Positions 43,398-54,729 of a DNA stretch of 64,000 nt are shown piece after piece. Position 1 is the stretch's first letter. Each line of letters begins with the position of its first letter. The DNA comes from Burkholderia sp. BCC0322 (GTDB lineage Bacteria > Pseudomonadota > Gammaproteobacteria > Burkholderiales > Burkholderiaceae): positions 1,195,927 to 1,259,926 of the forward strand of contig NZ_CADFDU010000001.1 in NCBI RefSeq assembly GCF_902833045.1, written 5' to 3'. Under the pieces are notes generated by a model. It was given only the letters and a program-made list of their open reading frames with translations. It did no database searches and had not been told where the DNA came from. The translations under genes were made by a program, and so were the position numbers.

Positions 43398-44618
43398 ATG
43401 GAAACTTATGACATCGCCGTGATCGGCGCGGGCGCCGCCGGGATGATGAGCGCCGCGGTTGCCGGGCAGCTCGGCCGCCGCGTCGTGCTGATCGATCACG
43501 CGCCGCGGCTCGCCGAGAAGATCCGCATCTCGGGCGGCGGCCGCTGCAATTTCACGAACCTGTATGCCGGCCCCGACAACTACCTGTCGGCGAATCCGCA
43601 TTTCGCGCGCTCGGCGCTGGCGCGTTATACGCCGCGTGACTTCCTCGGGCTGCTCAAGCGCCATCATGTGACCTGGCACGAAAAGCACAAGGGGCAGCTC
43701 TTTTGCGACCATGGCAGCGACGCGATCATCGACATGCTGAAGCACGAGTGCGATTCGGGCGGCGTTGCGTGGCGCCGGCCCGTGGTCGTCGACGCGGTGC
43801 GCCACGCGCCGGCCGACGGCTTCACGCTCGACACGCAGCAGGCGGGGACGATCGGTGCGCGTGCGCTGATCATCGCGACCGGCGGCCTGTCGATCCCGAA
43901 GATCGGCGCAACCGACTTCGGCTACCGGCTCGCCAAGCAGTTCGGTCACAAGCTCATCGATACGCGGCCGGCGCTCGTGCCGTTGACGTTTGCGCAGCAG
44001 GACTGGGAGCCGTTCGCGGCGTTGTCCGGCGTATCGCTCGAAGTGCGCGTATCGACCGGCGACAAGAAACGCGGCGGCGAATTCGTCGAGGATCTGCTGC
44101 TGACCCATCGCGGCCTGTCCGGGCCCGGGATCCTGCAGATCTCGAGCTACTGGCAGCCTGGCGACCCGATCCGCGTCGATTTGTTGCCGCAGCGCGACAC
44201 GGTCGCCGACCTGCTTGACGCGAAGCGCACGTCAAGGCGCCAGATCGGTTCGCTGCTCGCGGACTGGGTGCCGTCGCGTCTCGCGCATGCGTGGCTCGAC
44301 ACGCATCGCGTCGCGGCCGACGCGCGGCTCGCGGACCTGCCCGACAAGACGCTGCGCCAGATCGGCGACGCGCTGTCCGGCTGGACGCTGACGCCCAACG
44401 GCACCGAGGGCTACAAGAAGGCCGAAGTGACGAAAGGTGGGGTCGATACGCGCGACCTGTCGTCGGCGACGATGATGAGCGCGCGCGTGCCGGGGCTGTT
44501 CTTCGTCGGCGAGGCGGTGGACGTGACGGGCTGGCTCGGCGGCTACAACTTCCAGTGGGCGTGGGCGTCCGGCACGGCGGCCGGACAGGCCGCGGCAGAG
44601 TATTCGCGCGGCACCTGA
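43398..44618 (+). CDS. HI0933/YhiN-family flavoprotein (BaiN-like)
   Basis: 406 residues. FAD-binding start [21 protein letters not shown], the family mark [50 protein letters not shown] and the C-terminal FAD closure [22 protein letters not shown]. Members are flavin oxidoreductases, one of which (BaiN) acts on bile-acid intermediates; the usual substrate is not known. A TACAAT element at 43385-43390 stands only eight bases before the start codon, so the mRNA may have almost no leader. Confidence 0.92.
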   Translation: METYDIAVIGAGAAGMMSAAVAGQLGRRVVLIDHAPRLAEKIRISGGGRCNFTNLYAGPDNYLSANPHFARSALARYTPRDFLGLLKRHHVTWHEKHKGQLFCDHGSDAIIDMLKHECDSGGVAWRRPVVVDAVRHAPADGFTLDTQQAGTIGARALIIATGGLSIPKIGATDFGYRLAKQFGHKLIDTRPALVPLTFAQQDWEPFAALSGVSLEVRVSTGDKKRGGEFVEDLLLTHRGLSGPGILQISSYWQPGDPIRVDLLPQRDTVADLLDAKRTSRRQIGSLLADWVPSRLAHAWLDTHRVAADARLADLPDKTLRQIGDALSGWTLTPNGTEGYKKAEVTKGGVDTRDLSSATMMSARVPGLFFVGEAVDVTGWLGGYNFQWAWASGTAAGQAAAEYSRGT

Positions 44619-44722
44619 CGGGCCGGAGGCGCCGTTTTGGCGGGACCAGGCCCCGTGCCTTTAGGCAATCGCTCTGCTATACTCGGTAGTCTTTCCCTGC
44701 AAACCTTTATTCGTGTCGGATC

Positions 44723-44935
44723 ATGACGATCATTCGCGTTAAAGAGAACGAGCCGTTCGAAGTTGCAATGCGTCGCTTCAAGCGCACGATCGAGAAGAAT
44801 GGTCTGCTGACCGAACTTCGTGCGCGCGAGTTTTACGAGAAGCCGACCGCGGAGCGCAAGCGCAAGAAGGCTGCTGCGGTGAAGCGTCATTACAAGCGTA
44901 TCCGCAGCCAGACACTGCCGAAGAAGTTGTACTGA
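44723..44935 (+). CDS. rpsU: 30S ribosomal protein S21
   Basis: 70 residues, very basic, with the S21 pattern [21 protein letters not shown] and [16 protein letters not shown]. Binds the 3' end of 16S rRNA and assists initiation. A TATACT at 44678-44683 fits the -10 of its promoter. It begins the classical macromolecular-synthesis cluster, here rpsU-yqeY-dnaG-rpoD. Confidence 0.98.
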
Positions 44936-45057
44936 ACGATTGGGCGCCGCGCGGTTCGCTGAGCGGCGCACCGGCGACTCCATGCGATCGGGCGATCGCG
45001 AAAGATCGCGCCTGATCGTGCGACCGATCAGGCGAGCCGCCGATGCCGGATTCGAGC

Positions 45058-45092
45058 AACCCGCTTGAGACACTGTCCCAAGCGGGTTTTTG
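45058..45092 (+). terminator. Intrinsic terminator between rpsU and yqeY
   Basis: AACCCGCTTG and CAAGCGGGTT pair around an 11-base loop and run into TTTTTG. It can end or attenuate the rpsU transcript before yqeY-dnaG, letting S21 be made in excess over primase. Confidence 0.88.
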
Positions 45093-45145
45093 TGTTGACG
45101 CCCTTATGGCGGGCGTCGGATTCACGTTTCCTTCCCGGGTGAGAG

Positions 45146-45592
45146 ATGAGTTTGAAAGAGCAGATCAGCGAAGACATGAAGGCCGCGATGCGCGCGAAGG
45201 AAAGCGAGCGCCTGGCAACGATTCGCCTGCTGATGGCCGCGATCAAGCAGCGCGAAGTCGACGATCAGGTCACCCTCGACGATGCGGGCATCACGGCCGT
45301 GATCGACAAGATGATCAAGCAGCGCAAGGATTCGATCAGCCAGTTCCAGGCAGCCGGCCGTGACGACCTCGTCGCGAAGGAGCAGGCCGAACTGGTCGTG
45401 CTGAGCGGCTACATGCCCGAGCAACTGTCGGAGGCCGAGGTGGCCGCCGAAGTCCAGGCAGCTGTCGCGCAGACGGGCGCCGCCGGCCCGCAGGACATGG
45501 GCAAGGTGATGGGCGTTCTGAAGGGCAAGCTCGCCGGCCGTGCCGACATGACGGCCATTTCCGCGCTGGTCAAGGCCGCGCTCACGAAGTAA
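45146..45592 (+). CDS. yqeY: GatB/YqeY domain protein
   Basis: 148 residues: SLKEQISEDMKAAMRAKESERLATIRLLMAAIKQREV at the N-terminus and LSGYMPEQLSEAEV, GPQDMGKVMGVLKGKLAGRADM at the C-terminus. This is the helical tRNA-amidotransferase-tail-like fold of YqeY. Function is not well established; it may bind tRNA. Position between rpsU and dnaG is conserved in betaproteobacteria. Confidence 0.95.
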   Translation: MSLKEQISEDMKAAMRAKESERLATIRLLMAAIKQREVDDQVTLDDAGITAVIDKMIKQRKDSISQFQAAGRDDLVAKEQAELVVLSGYMPEQLSEAEVAAEVQAAVAQTGAAGPQDMGKVMGVLKGKLAGRADMTAISALVKAALTK

Positions 45593-45660
45593 CACCTGTC
45601 TCCCCGACGCGCAGTGCGTGCGCCGGGGTGCCGTATTGTCTTTTTTCGCTCGAACCCACG

Positions 45661-47538
45661 GTGATTCCGCATTCGTTCCTGCAGGATTTGCTGAACCGCG
45701 TCGATATCGTCGACGTGGTGGGCCGGTACGTGCAGCTCAAGAAGGGCGGCGCCAACTTCATGGGGCTGTGCCCGTTCCATAACGAGAAGAGCCCGTCGTT
45801 TACGGTCAGCCCGACCAAGCAGTTCTATCACTGCTTCGGTTGCGGCGCGCACGGTACGGCGATCGGCTTCCTGATGGAACACGCGGGGCTCACGTTCCCG
45901 GAGGCCGTGCAGGAGCTCGCGCAGTCCGTTGGCCTGACCGTGCCGCACGAGCCTTCGATGCGTGGCGGCGGTGGGGGTGGAGGCGGGGGGGCTGACTATC
46001 CGGCGCCGGTTTCGAAATCGGTCGCGACCGCGCTGTCCGATGCGATGACCGCCGCGTGCGACTACTACCGCAAGCAGTTGCGCGGCGCGACCGTCGCGAT
46101 CCAGTACCTGAAGAACCGGGGCCTGACCGGCGAGATCGCCGCGCGCTTCGGGCTCGGCTACGCGCCGGACGGCTGGCAGAACCTCGAAGCCGCGTTCCCG
46201 GACTATCGCGACGAATCGCTCGTCGAGTCGGGGCTCGTGATCGTCAGCGAGAAGACCGATGCGCAGGGCGTTGCGCGCCGCTACGACCGGTTCCGCGAGC
46301 GGATCATGTTCCCGATCCGCAACGTGAAGGGGCAGGTGATCGGCTTCGGCGGGCGCGTGCTCGGCAGCGGCGAGCCGAAGTACCTGAATTCGCCTGAAAC
46401 CCCGCTGTTCAACAAGGGCAGCGAGCTGTACGGCCTGTTCGAGGCGCGGCTCGCGATTCGCGAGCGCAAGTACGTGCTGGTCGTCGAAGGCTACATGGAC
46501 GTCGTCGCGCTCGCGCAGCTCGGCTTCCCGAATGCGGTCGCGACGCTCGGCACCGCGTGCACGCCGATTCACGTGCAGAAGCTGCTGCGCCAGACCGATA
46601 CGGTCATTTTCAGTTTCGACGGCGATTCGGCCGGGCGGCGGGCGGCGCGACGCGCGCTCGAGGCGTGCTTGCCGCATGCGGCGGACAACCGCACGATCCG
46701 GTTCCTTTTTCTGCCGGCCGAGCACGATCCGGACAGCTATGTGCGCGAGTTCGGCGCGGACGCGTTCTCCGAGCAGGTCGAGCGCGCCATGCCGCTGTCG
46801 CAATTTCTGCTGAACGAAGCAATTGCCGGCAAGGCGCTCGATCAGCCGGAAGGCCGCGCGAAAGCGCTGTTCGATGCGAAGCCGCTGCTGCAGGCGCTGC
46901 CCGCGAACGCGTTGCGCGCGCAGATCATGCACATGTTCGCGGACCGCCTCGACATCCCGTTCGAAGAGGTCGCGGCGCTGTCCGACGTCGATACGCGGAT
47001 CGCGGCGCCGCCGCGCCAGGCGCCCGCGCGCAGCGAGCGGCGCCGCGTGACGGACAGCGAAAAGCGCGCGTTGCGCACGCTGGTGATGCATCCGCGTATC
47101 GCGTCGCAGCTCGACGACGAACAAATTGCGACCTTGCGCGCATTGCCGCGCATCGGCGAACTGTTCGCGGAAGTCGTCGATCATGCGCGCGCGCTGGGCG
47201 ATGGCGCGGAGTTCCGGCTGCTGTCGGATGTCCTGCGAACGTCCTCGAATGGAGCGACTTACGAGGAAATCTTCCGCGAAATTCTGGACTATGATGAAAA
47301 CGTCCGCGATTTGCTGTTACAGAATCCGGAAGACGAGACGGTGCCCGAGCGGCAGCGTGAACAGGAGCGGATCGCGGGGGAGGAACTGCAGGCGGCGGTG
47401 CTCAAGATGCGTTACGACGCCTGCTGCGACCGGCTAGACAGGCTGGCGCGGCAGTCCACCTTCACACCCGAGGAATTGGCCGAATTGACGGAATTGAACC
47501 AGCAGCGAACCGACATGAAGCGTCGGCTCGGGCTGTAG
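45661..47538 (+). CDS. dnaG: DNA primase DnaG
   Basis: 625 residues using GTG 45661 (VIPHSFLQDLLNRVDIVDVV); no ATG lies near this conserved beginning. Zinc-binding domain CPFHNEKSPSF and YHCFGCG (C-H-C-C), TOPRIM core with VVEGYMDVVAL and FSFDGDSAG, and a C-terminal DnaB-interaction domain ending QRTDMKRRLGL. A Gly-rich linker follows the zinc domain (residues about 100-115). It makes RNA primers at the replication fork. Confidence 0.97.
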   Translation: MIPHSFLQDLLNRVDIVDVVGRYVQLKKGGANFMGLCPFHNEKSPSFTVSPTKQFYHCFGCGAHGTAIGFLMEHAGLTFPEAVQELAQSVGLTVPHEPSMRGGGGGGGGGADYPAPVSKSVATALSDAMTAACDYYRKQLRGATVAIQYLKNRGLTGEIAARFGLGYAPDGWQNLEAAFPDYRDESLVESGLVIVSEKTDAQGVARRYDRFRERIMFPIRNVKGQVIGFGGRVLGSGEPKYLNSPETPLFNKGSELYGLFEARLAIRERKYVLVVEGYMDVVALAQLGFPNAVATLGTACTPIHVQKLLRQTDTVIFSFDGDSAGRRAARRALEACLPHAADNRTIRFLFLPAEHDPDSYVREFGADAFSEQVERAMPLSQFLLNEAIAGKALDQPEGRAKALFDAKPLLQALPANALRAQIMHMFADRLDIPFEEVAALSDVDTRIAAPPRQAPARSERRRVTDSEKRALRTLVMHPRIASQLDDEQIATLRALPRIGELFAEVVDHARALGDGAEFRLLSDVLRTSSNGATYEEIFREILDYDENVRDLLLQNPEDETVPERQREQERIAGEELQAAVLKMRYDACCDRLDRLARQSTFTPEELAELTELNQQRTDMKRRLGL

Positions 47539-47541
47539 GCG

Positions 47542-47580
47542 GCTGGGGAGCTTAGAGAGGGCTCCCCAGCGTGCTATAAT
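47542..47580 (+). promoter_or_regulatory. Hairpin and -10 element in the dnaG-rpoD spacer
   Basis: GCTGGGGAGC (47542-47551) and GCTCCCCAGC (47561-47570) form a stable hairpin. It is followed after four bases by TATAAT (47575-47580), so a -35 at the correct distance would fall in the hairpin loop (TTAGAG). No T-run follows, so it is a weak terminator at best. The arrangement suggests a separate rpoD promoter whose -35 region can be folded away when read-through transcripts pass. Confidence 0.6.
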
Positions 47581-47626
47581 ATAAGGTTTCCAGCGGTTTG
47601 TTTTCCAAGCAGAGGCGAGAATCGCG

Positions 47627-50044
<2,418 letters not shown>

Positions 50045-50173
50045 TTTCCAGCGTCTCTCCTGCGAACGCCGCCGGTATCCGCGTGATGCCGGTGGCGTTT
50101 GTCTCCTTTGTTGTTACAATGCCGGCCCGGCTTCTTTGTCGGGGCGGCGTGTGACACGCTTTGCTTCTCATCA

Positions 50174-50249
50174 GGGCTTGTAGCTCAGCGGTTAGAGCAG
50201 TCGACTCATAATCGATTGGTCGCGGGTTCGAACCCCGCCGGGCCCACCA
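50174..50249 (+). tRNA. tRNA-Ile with CAT anticodon (lysidine type, reads AUA)
   Basis: 76 bases with encoded CCA. Acceptor GGGCTTG pairs with CGGGCCC, the D arm is TAGCTCAGCGGTTAGAGC, the anticodon stem GTCGA/TCGAT holds loop CTCATAA and the T arm is CGGGTTCGAACCCCG. CAT could mean Met, but GACTCATAATCG and TTGGTCGC match E. coli tRNA-Ile2 (ileX), not elongator or initiator Met. TilS would convert C34 to lysidine. Such tRNAs are frequent integration sites, and an accessory region begins right downstream. Confidence 0.9.
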
Positions 50250-50282
50250 AATTCCCTTCCAGGATTGTCCAAGGAAGTCTCG

Positions 50283-50317
50283 AAACCCGCGAGGCTGCAA
50301 GGCTTCGCGGGTTTTTT
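50283..50317 (+). terminator. Intrinsic terminator after the tRNA gene
   Basis: AAACCCGCGA and TCGCGGGTTT enclose a 12-base loop and are followed by TTTT. It lies 33 bases after the tRNA. Confidence 0.88.
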
Positions 50318-50574
50318 AATTCCAGATGTGTCCAAGCGATTCCATGGACAGCTACCCGTTATTGTAAGTGGGTGACTGTGTCCGGCGCTTCAGGGGGCTG
50401 CTCCAGGTCGCCCGGTTCCACTTTTGGCGACAGTTTGAGACCATGTGTCGAGTCCGCCTCGGCGTGTGCTGATTGCGGCGCTGTGCAATTGCGGCTTTCT
50501 AGCTACGTCAAACTCGGCGCCGAAGAATGCGGTCGCCGAGCCAAAGCATTTCTTTGATACTACTGGCCAACGTA
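50318..50574. other. Spacer between the tRNA terminator and the accessory catabolic cluster
   Basis: No gene is recognised. Composition changes here from very GC-rich core sequence to the less GC-rich cluster. A GTCC-AAGCGATTCCAT-GGAC pair (50330-50349) is a small inverted repeat. Open frames that pass through are shadows or tails. Confidence 0.4.
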
Positions 50575-51486
50575 CTATTTCAGCTGCGTCGGTGGGTCTT
50601 CCAGATTGCGCAATCCATCGTGTCCCCAGCCAATGCCTGGACGCAAGACGTAACTTTCCACCGTCACATTCTGTGGATCCACCGTGCGCAAGTCCCAGCC
50701 GTATTCAATGAACCATCGCGAGGGATTACGGAAGTAAAAGGACACGGAGCGATCATTGGGATGGCGGCCGATTCCGGTGGCGGCGATTTGCTGCTCGCGG
50801 CACAGGTCGTACGTGGTGCCCACATCGTCCAGCGAGTTGGTCTCAAAGAAGACGTGTTGGATATTTCGGGGGGCAGGCGGGTAGAAAATTAGAGCCAGCG
50901 AATGGTGCCGCGCGTTGCAGTGCAGGAAAGCGGCTAGCGGCATACCTTCAGGATTGACTACCCAATCCGAGATGCCGAAGCCGAGGGTCTTAACATAGAA
51001 ATCCACGACCTTTCTGAGGTCTGCTTTGACGTAAAGCACGACGTGCCCCAGCCCAAGCTCTCCAGTTTTGAACCCCGCCAACGGGCGGGTTGGCATGAAT
51101 CGTGGGTTGAAGATCACTTCGTTGCCGACAGTCAGTTCCATGCGCACGCCGGTATGCGGACACGTGAAGTGAACGAGTTCCAGCACACGTCGCTCAACCA
51201 GTTCTGCTGCAGTACCGGGTTGAACCTTAATGCCTGCGCGGTCGAGTTGGGAGGCGACTGCCTCGAGGGCTTCATGGTTGGCTACTTCCCAACCGACGTA
51301 GGCGATGTCGTCGGATTCCCCGGGATGGATGCTTAGCCGGTGATGGCGTTCGTCGGCGCGCAGATATAGCAAGTTATCGGAACTGTCACCACTGACCTCG
51401 AGCCCCAGGACTTGCGGCGCGTATTCTTTCCATGCGTCGAGATCCGATGCGTTCGTGCCTACATAGGCTAGCTTGGTTACTTTCAT
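50575..51486 (-). CDS. Two-domain type I extradiol dioxygenase (BphC/HsaC-like)
   Basis: 303 residues from ATG 51486 (MKVTKLAYVGTNASDLDAW), with GGAG eight bases upstream. Two vicinal-oxygen-chelate domains are present. The second holds the iron ligands of catechol-type extradiol enzymes: His in LGLGHVVLYV, His in NARHHSLALIF and Glu in RWFIEYGWD, together with the catalytic NIQHVFFE His. It should cleave the ring of a bicyclic or substituted catechol. Last gene of the minus-strand operon starting at azoR, behind the hydrolase that could act on a pathway intermediate. Confidence 0.88.
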   Translation of the reverse strand: MKVTKLAYVGTNASDLDAWKEYAPQVLGLEVSGDSSDNLLYLRADERHHRLSIHPGESDDIAYVGWEVANHEALEAVASQLDRAGIKVQPGTAAELVERRVLELVHFTCPHTGVRMELTVGNEVIFNPRFMPTRPLAGFKTGELGLGHVVLYVKADLRKVVDFYVKTLGFGISDWVVNPEGMPLAAFLHCNARHHSLALIFYPPAPRNIQHVFFETNSLDDVGTTYDLCREQQIAATGIGRHPNDRSVSFYFRNPSRWFIEYGWDLRTVDPQNVTVESYVLRPGIGWGHDGLRNLEDPPTQLK

Positions 51487-51530
51487 TTCATACACTCCCG
51501 AATACGGAGAAATAGAATTGGAGCGTCGGA

Positions 51531-52427
51531 TCACCCAGCCACACGGGCGCGCACCTGCTCGACAAAGCTCGCGATGGCCGCACCGATTTCTTCGGGGCTG
51601 TCTTCTTGGAGGATCTTGCGACCCTTGACGGTGATTTCGATCTGGTTTTGCCACGTGCGGATCTCGTCGCGGATGCGTCCGGTCATGATGGCTCCGGGAT
51701 CGCCGTTAATCAGCAACTTGGGCACTGCGCTGCTGGCGACCCACGGACGATAGGCTTCCATCGCCTGATAGACATCGGTGAGGTCACCGTCAAGCGGCAG
51801 GCTTCGCGGCCAGGAAAGCGTTGGCCTGCGTCCTTCGCCAGGTTCCAGATACGGCATGCGGTATTCCGCCATTTCGCGGGGATCAAGCGGGCGAAGAATG
51901 GCGGGCTGCAGACGCTGCTCAATAAAGATGTTCTGCTGCAACACGAGCTCTTCGCCGGCTGGCGAGCGTAGCGCCTGAAAAAACGGATGTGCCGGCTCGG
52001 GGATGTCCGCCCAACTCATCGGCAGGGCGACCGACTCCATGTGGACAATGCCTTTCACACGGTCGCGATTGCGGTTGGCCCAGTCGAATCCCAGCGTTGC
52101 GCCCCAGTCGTCGAGCACCAGAATCACGTTCTCTCCCAAGCCAAGCGCATCCCAAAGCGAGAAGAGATAGTCACGGTGTTGCGCGTAGCCGTAACTGCCA
52201 GGCCCTGAGTCGGGGAGCTTATCGGACGCGCCCATGCCGATCAGATCGCACGCGACTAATCGCCCCATGCCCTTTAGATGGGGCATGACGTTGCGCCATA
52301 CGTATGAGGATGTCGGCTGCCCGTGTTGAAAGACGATAGTGTCGCCTTCCCCTTCGTCGACATATGCCATCCGGATGCCACGGACATCTCGATATTTCAG
52401 CTCGCCGTATCGTTCAATAGTTGACAT
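51531..52427 (-). CDS. Haloalkane dehalogenase-like alpha/beta hydrolase lacking the catalytic His
   Basis: 298 residues, GGAG seven bases before ATG 52427. It follows the LinB/DhaA pattern closely: [20 protein letters not shown], nucleophile Asp107 in LVLDDWG, acid Glu131 in [16 protein letters not shown] and the terminal [17 protein letters not shown]. In LinB-type enzymes the last motif is preceded by the catalytic His (AHFIQEDSP); here the residue is Lys271 ([10 protein letters not shown]). The halide-binding Asn after HG is Gln37. Asp, Trp and Glu are kept. It may hydrolyse another substrate, form a stable ester intermediate, or be inactive. It belongs to the dioxygenase/ferredoxin/pirin operon. 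Confidence 0.85.
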   Translation of the reverse strand: MSTIERYGELKYRDVRGIRMAYVDEGEGDTIVFQHGQPTSSYVWRNVMPHLKGMGRLVACDLIGMGASDKLPDSGPGSYGYAQHRDYLFSLWDALGLGENVILVLDDWGATLGFDWANRNRDRVKGIVHMESVALPMSWADIPEPAHPFFQALRSPAGEELVLQQNIFIEQRLQPAILRPLDPREMAEYRMPYLEPGEGRRPTLSWPRSLPLDGDLTDVYQAMEAYRPWVASSAVPKLLINGDPGAIMTGRIRDEIRTWQNQIEITVKGRKILQEDSPEEIGAAIASFVEQVRARVAG

Positions 52428-52449
52428 TGCGTTTCTCCAATGATGGATG

Positions 52450-52806
52450 CTAGGCCATACGGGCCAGCGAGATGGCGCGTTCGCGACATGAAGTTACGCA
52501 TGCCCCACAGGCGCGGCATGCATCCGAATTCGGGGTAAAGGCAGTCTGCCGACCGTGAGCCCATAGCTTCAGCTTCGCAATAAGGGGCATGGCAGCGAAC
52601 TGATCGTCAGGCATGCGTCCGATCTCGAACACCGCGTAAGGGCAGACGGCGACGCAGTCGCCTTTTCCCTCGCAACGTTTCGGATTAACGACAGGCCTAA
52701 ACTCGCCTGGCTCGGCATTGCAATGTTGCGAGTTTCTCGCCGTTTCGGTGACGTGCGGTTGGCGACGTTGCCGGTGTTTCGCGAGCGGTAAACCGGAGGG
52801 AGCCAT
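52450..52806 (-). CDS. Ferredoxin with one incomplete and one complete cluster motif
   Basis: 118 residues from ATG 52806. The first motif is [12 protein letters not shown], the usual C-x2-C-x2-C-x3-C-P with Lys in place of the second Cys. The second is [16 protein letters not shown] with all four Cys. This predicts one [3Fe-4S] and one [4Fe-4S] cluster, or a rearranged pair. The N-terminal 40 residues are basic and not part of the fold. It could pass electrons to an oxygenase of the operon. It starts five bases after the pirin stop. Confidence 0.82.
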   Translation of the reverse strand: MAPSGLPLAKHRQRRQPHVTETARNSQHCNAEPGEFRPVVNPKRCEGKGDCVAVCPYAVFEIGRMPDDQFAAMPLIAKLKLWAHGRQTAFTPNSDACRACGACVTSCRERAISLARMA

Positions 52807-52810
52807 CGCA

Positions 52811-53656
52811 TCAATCTCGCGGAAGAGGGGTGAGATGCCCCATATCGCCTGCTTGGTAACGATTGATCGCGTCGGCAATCTGTTTCGGATCGTTCATGAT
52901 GAATGGTCCATGGACGAACACCGGATCGTGGATTTCCATGCCGACGAGGAGCAGCAGCCGAACCGGTTGCGCGGCTACGACCGAGAAGGAACCAGATCCA
53001 CGTACCGTGACCGCTTGATCCTGCGCCACGATTGTCGTTCCCGTATCGGTGACGACTCGGGCACTGCCTGATTGCACGGAGAGCAAGCCGTACTGTTGCG
53101 GCTGAAGGTCGAGCGCGATCTCGTGGCGCACTTCCGCATCTAGCAGCATGAAGGGTTCTGCTGGAACGAGCGGCGATTCAATATCGCGATAACTTCCCAC
53201 GACTACGCGAACGCGATCGCCGCGTTCGCTATGCCATTGCGGAACGTCCTTGCCGTCGACTGACAGGACTTGCGGCGGAATGAGCTTGCTTTCAGCGCTC
53301 AAATTGACGAAGAATTGGACCCCATGCAGTTCACAGTTCTGCAGGGCGGGCACCTCATGGTGCACGATGCCGCGGCCTGCTTGCGTCCATACGATTCCGC
53401 CAGGGCCTACACGAATGTCATTGCCCAGCGAGTCGCGGCTACGCAGATCACCAGGAGAGTCTTCAAACACGTAGGTAACCGCAGAGAATCCAGCGTGCGG
53501 GTGAGGTGGAAACGGGCGGTCTCTCACGCGGAAATCGTCGAGTGTCGCAATGGGAGAAATCAGCTCGCCCCGTTCGTGCAGGTCGATACTCCTCACGAAG
53601 AAATTCGGACCGCCTCTGGGCTGGCTCTGGATCGGTGTAGAAAGCTGGATTGTCAT
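52811..53656 (-). CDS. Pirin family protein
   Basis: 281 residues, bicupin. The first cupin has the metal ligands of pirins in PFPPHPHAGFSAVTYVFED and IVWTQAGRGIVHHEVP, with HGVQFFVNL after them. The second cupin carries ALDLQPQQYGLLSVQSGSA. Pirins bind iron; some, such as YhhW, are quercetinases opening an aromatic flavonol ring, which would suit this catabolic operon, but a regulatory role is equally known. Confidence 0.9.
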   Translation of the reverse strand: MTIQLSTPIQSQPRGGPNFFVRSIDLHERGELISPIATLDDFRVRDRPFPPHPHAGFSAVTYVFEDSPGDLRSRDSLGNDIRVGPGGIVWTQAGRGIVHHEVPALQNCELHGVQFFVNLSAESKLIPPQVLSVDGKDVPQWHSERGDRVRVVVGSYRDIESPLVPAEPFMLLDAEVRHEIALDLQPQQYGLLSVQSGSARVVTDTGTTIVAQDQAVTVRGSGSFSVVAAQPVRLLLLVGMEIHDPVFVHGPFIMNDPKQIADAINRYQAGDMGHLTPLPRD

Positions 53657-53708
53657 GTCTATGGCTCACTAGAGATGAAGTTGCGAGGGGGGGGGCGTCT
53701 CGGACTTC

Positions 53709-54143
53709 TTAGCGGGAAGCGATGGGGACCTTCCTGGATCGTCCCCACCAGAGCATGGCTGCAAGAGCCATCAACACCACATTTACCGGAAGCATGAAGA
53801 ACTCACCGTGAGTCACGTGGTATCCCATTGCTAGCACTTGAAGGACGATGAATCCGAGCGCGGCAAGCGGCGTGAGTGAGGTACGTACGCGCGTTAGCGC
53901 TGGCAGGAGAAGGCCGATTGATCCTGCCAATTCGGCAATACCGAGAAAACGTAGCAGTCCATACGGCAAGACCGCTGCATGGCTCATACCCATGGTGACC
54001 AGTTGCTGCGGAGACGTGAAGGTGTTCATGTACCCCGACATGGCGTAGGCAGTCGCCAGAAGGACCTGGATGATCCACAGCGAGATATGCCATCCGCGGT
54101 GAGCGCGCACAGGATTGAAGGACGGGACTTGGGTGTTTGACAT
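53709..54143 (-). CDS. DoxX family membrane protein
   Basis: 144 residues with four hydrophobic helices: WHISLWIIQVLLATAYAMSGY, LLRFLGIAELAGSIGLLLP, LTPLAALGFIVLQVLAMGYHV and FMLPVNVVLMALAAMLWWG. The second-helix pattern matches DoxX, a family of small redox-linked membrane proteins first found with thiosulfate:quinone oxidoreductase. Its role in the operon is unknown. Confidence 0.88.
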   Translation of the reverse strand: MSNTQVPSFNPVRAHRGWHISLWIIQVLLATAYAMSGYMNTFTSPQQLVTMGMSHAAVLPYGLLRFLGIAELAGSIGLLLPALTRVRTSLTPLAALGFIVLQVLAMGYHVTHGEFFMLPVNVVLMALAAMLWWGRSRKVPIASR

Positions 54144-54217
54144 AGCGTTACTACTGTTTGGGTAATTGTCGAAAGCGTGCTGAGGCGGTGGGACTTAGCG
54201 ACCGGACTTCGGCACAA

Positions 54218-54717
54218 CTATCCGGGACTCGGGCCGAAGCGGAAGCTGGCTGCCGTCGTGACGCCTGCTAGTTGCTCCCGGTAAATGCACTGGCCATCGT
54301 CCTCGCGTGCGGTGCCAGCGGCGACCATGAGCGGTACGAGGTGTTCCTCGCGCGCGTGCACGAGTCTCGCGTAAGGGGCATCCCGCCATCGCAGAAGGCG
54401 ATCCCTGCGGTCGTCCGGCGAGATGGTGTCTTGCAACCAATGATCGAACTGTGGGGAAGGCTCAATCGCTCGCGTGTCGCGCACCGACAGATTCTGAAAA
54501 CTCTGTCCGCTGCCAATGATGGCGACGAGAGCGCGAATCTGCTTGTTTCCCGGTGCGCGGACACTACGAGGAGAGTCTCGGCGTGCGCCAGCTCTCCCCC
54601 GGTTTCCATCAACGCCATCTCCAGGGTGGAAAATTGCTTACGAAACGTGCCCGCCATGTATGTCCACGGGCCTGCTCCATGGCTGAGGAAGTACGTCGGC
54701 AAGCGCGAGGTCGACAT
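54218..54717 (-). pseudogene. Class III (LigB/DODA, YgiD-like) extradiol dioxygenase, internally deleted
   Basis: The start (MSTSRLPTYFLSHGAGPW and LLVVSAH) has the family's N-terminal metal-binding His motif. About 65 codons in, the sequence jumps to the family's late region, IIGSGQSFQNLSV, FDHWL and HAREEHLVPLMVAAGTA, which lies in a different frame. Roughly 110 residues in between, including the G-x-D-H-G metal motif, are missing. The first frame stays open to 54268 as nonsense; the second ends at 54218. So a deletion plus frameshift has inactivated the gene. It lies between azoR and doxX in the operon. Confidence 0.85.
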
Positions 54718-54729
54718 GGCAGTGCCACA

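Noticed and set aside
50174-50249. tRNA-Met from the CAT anticodon
   Set aside because: The anticodon arm and surrounding bases match the tRNA-Ile2 (lysidine) pattern rather than elongator or initiator Met; a formal tRNA-model score would settle it.
54268-54717. Complete 149-residue protein
   Set aside because: Its second half is meaningless in this frame, while the adjacent frame holds conserved dioxygenase motifs; treated as a pseudogene.
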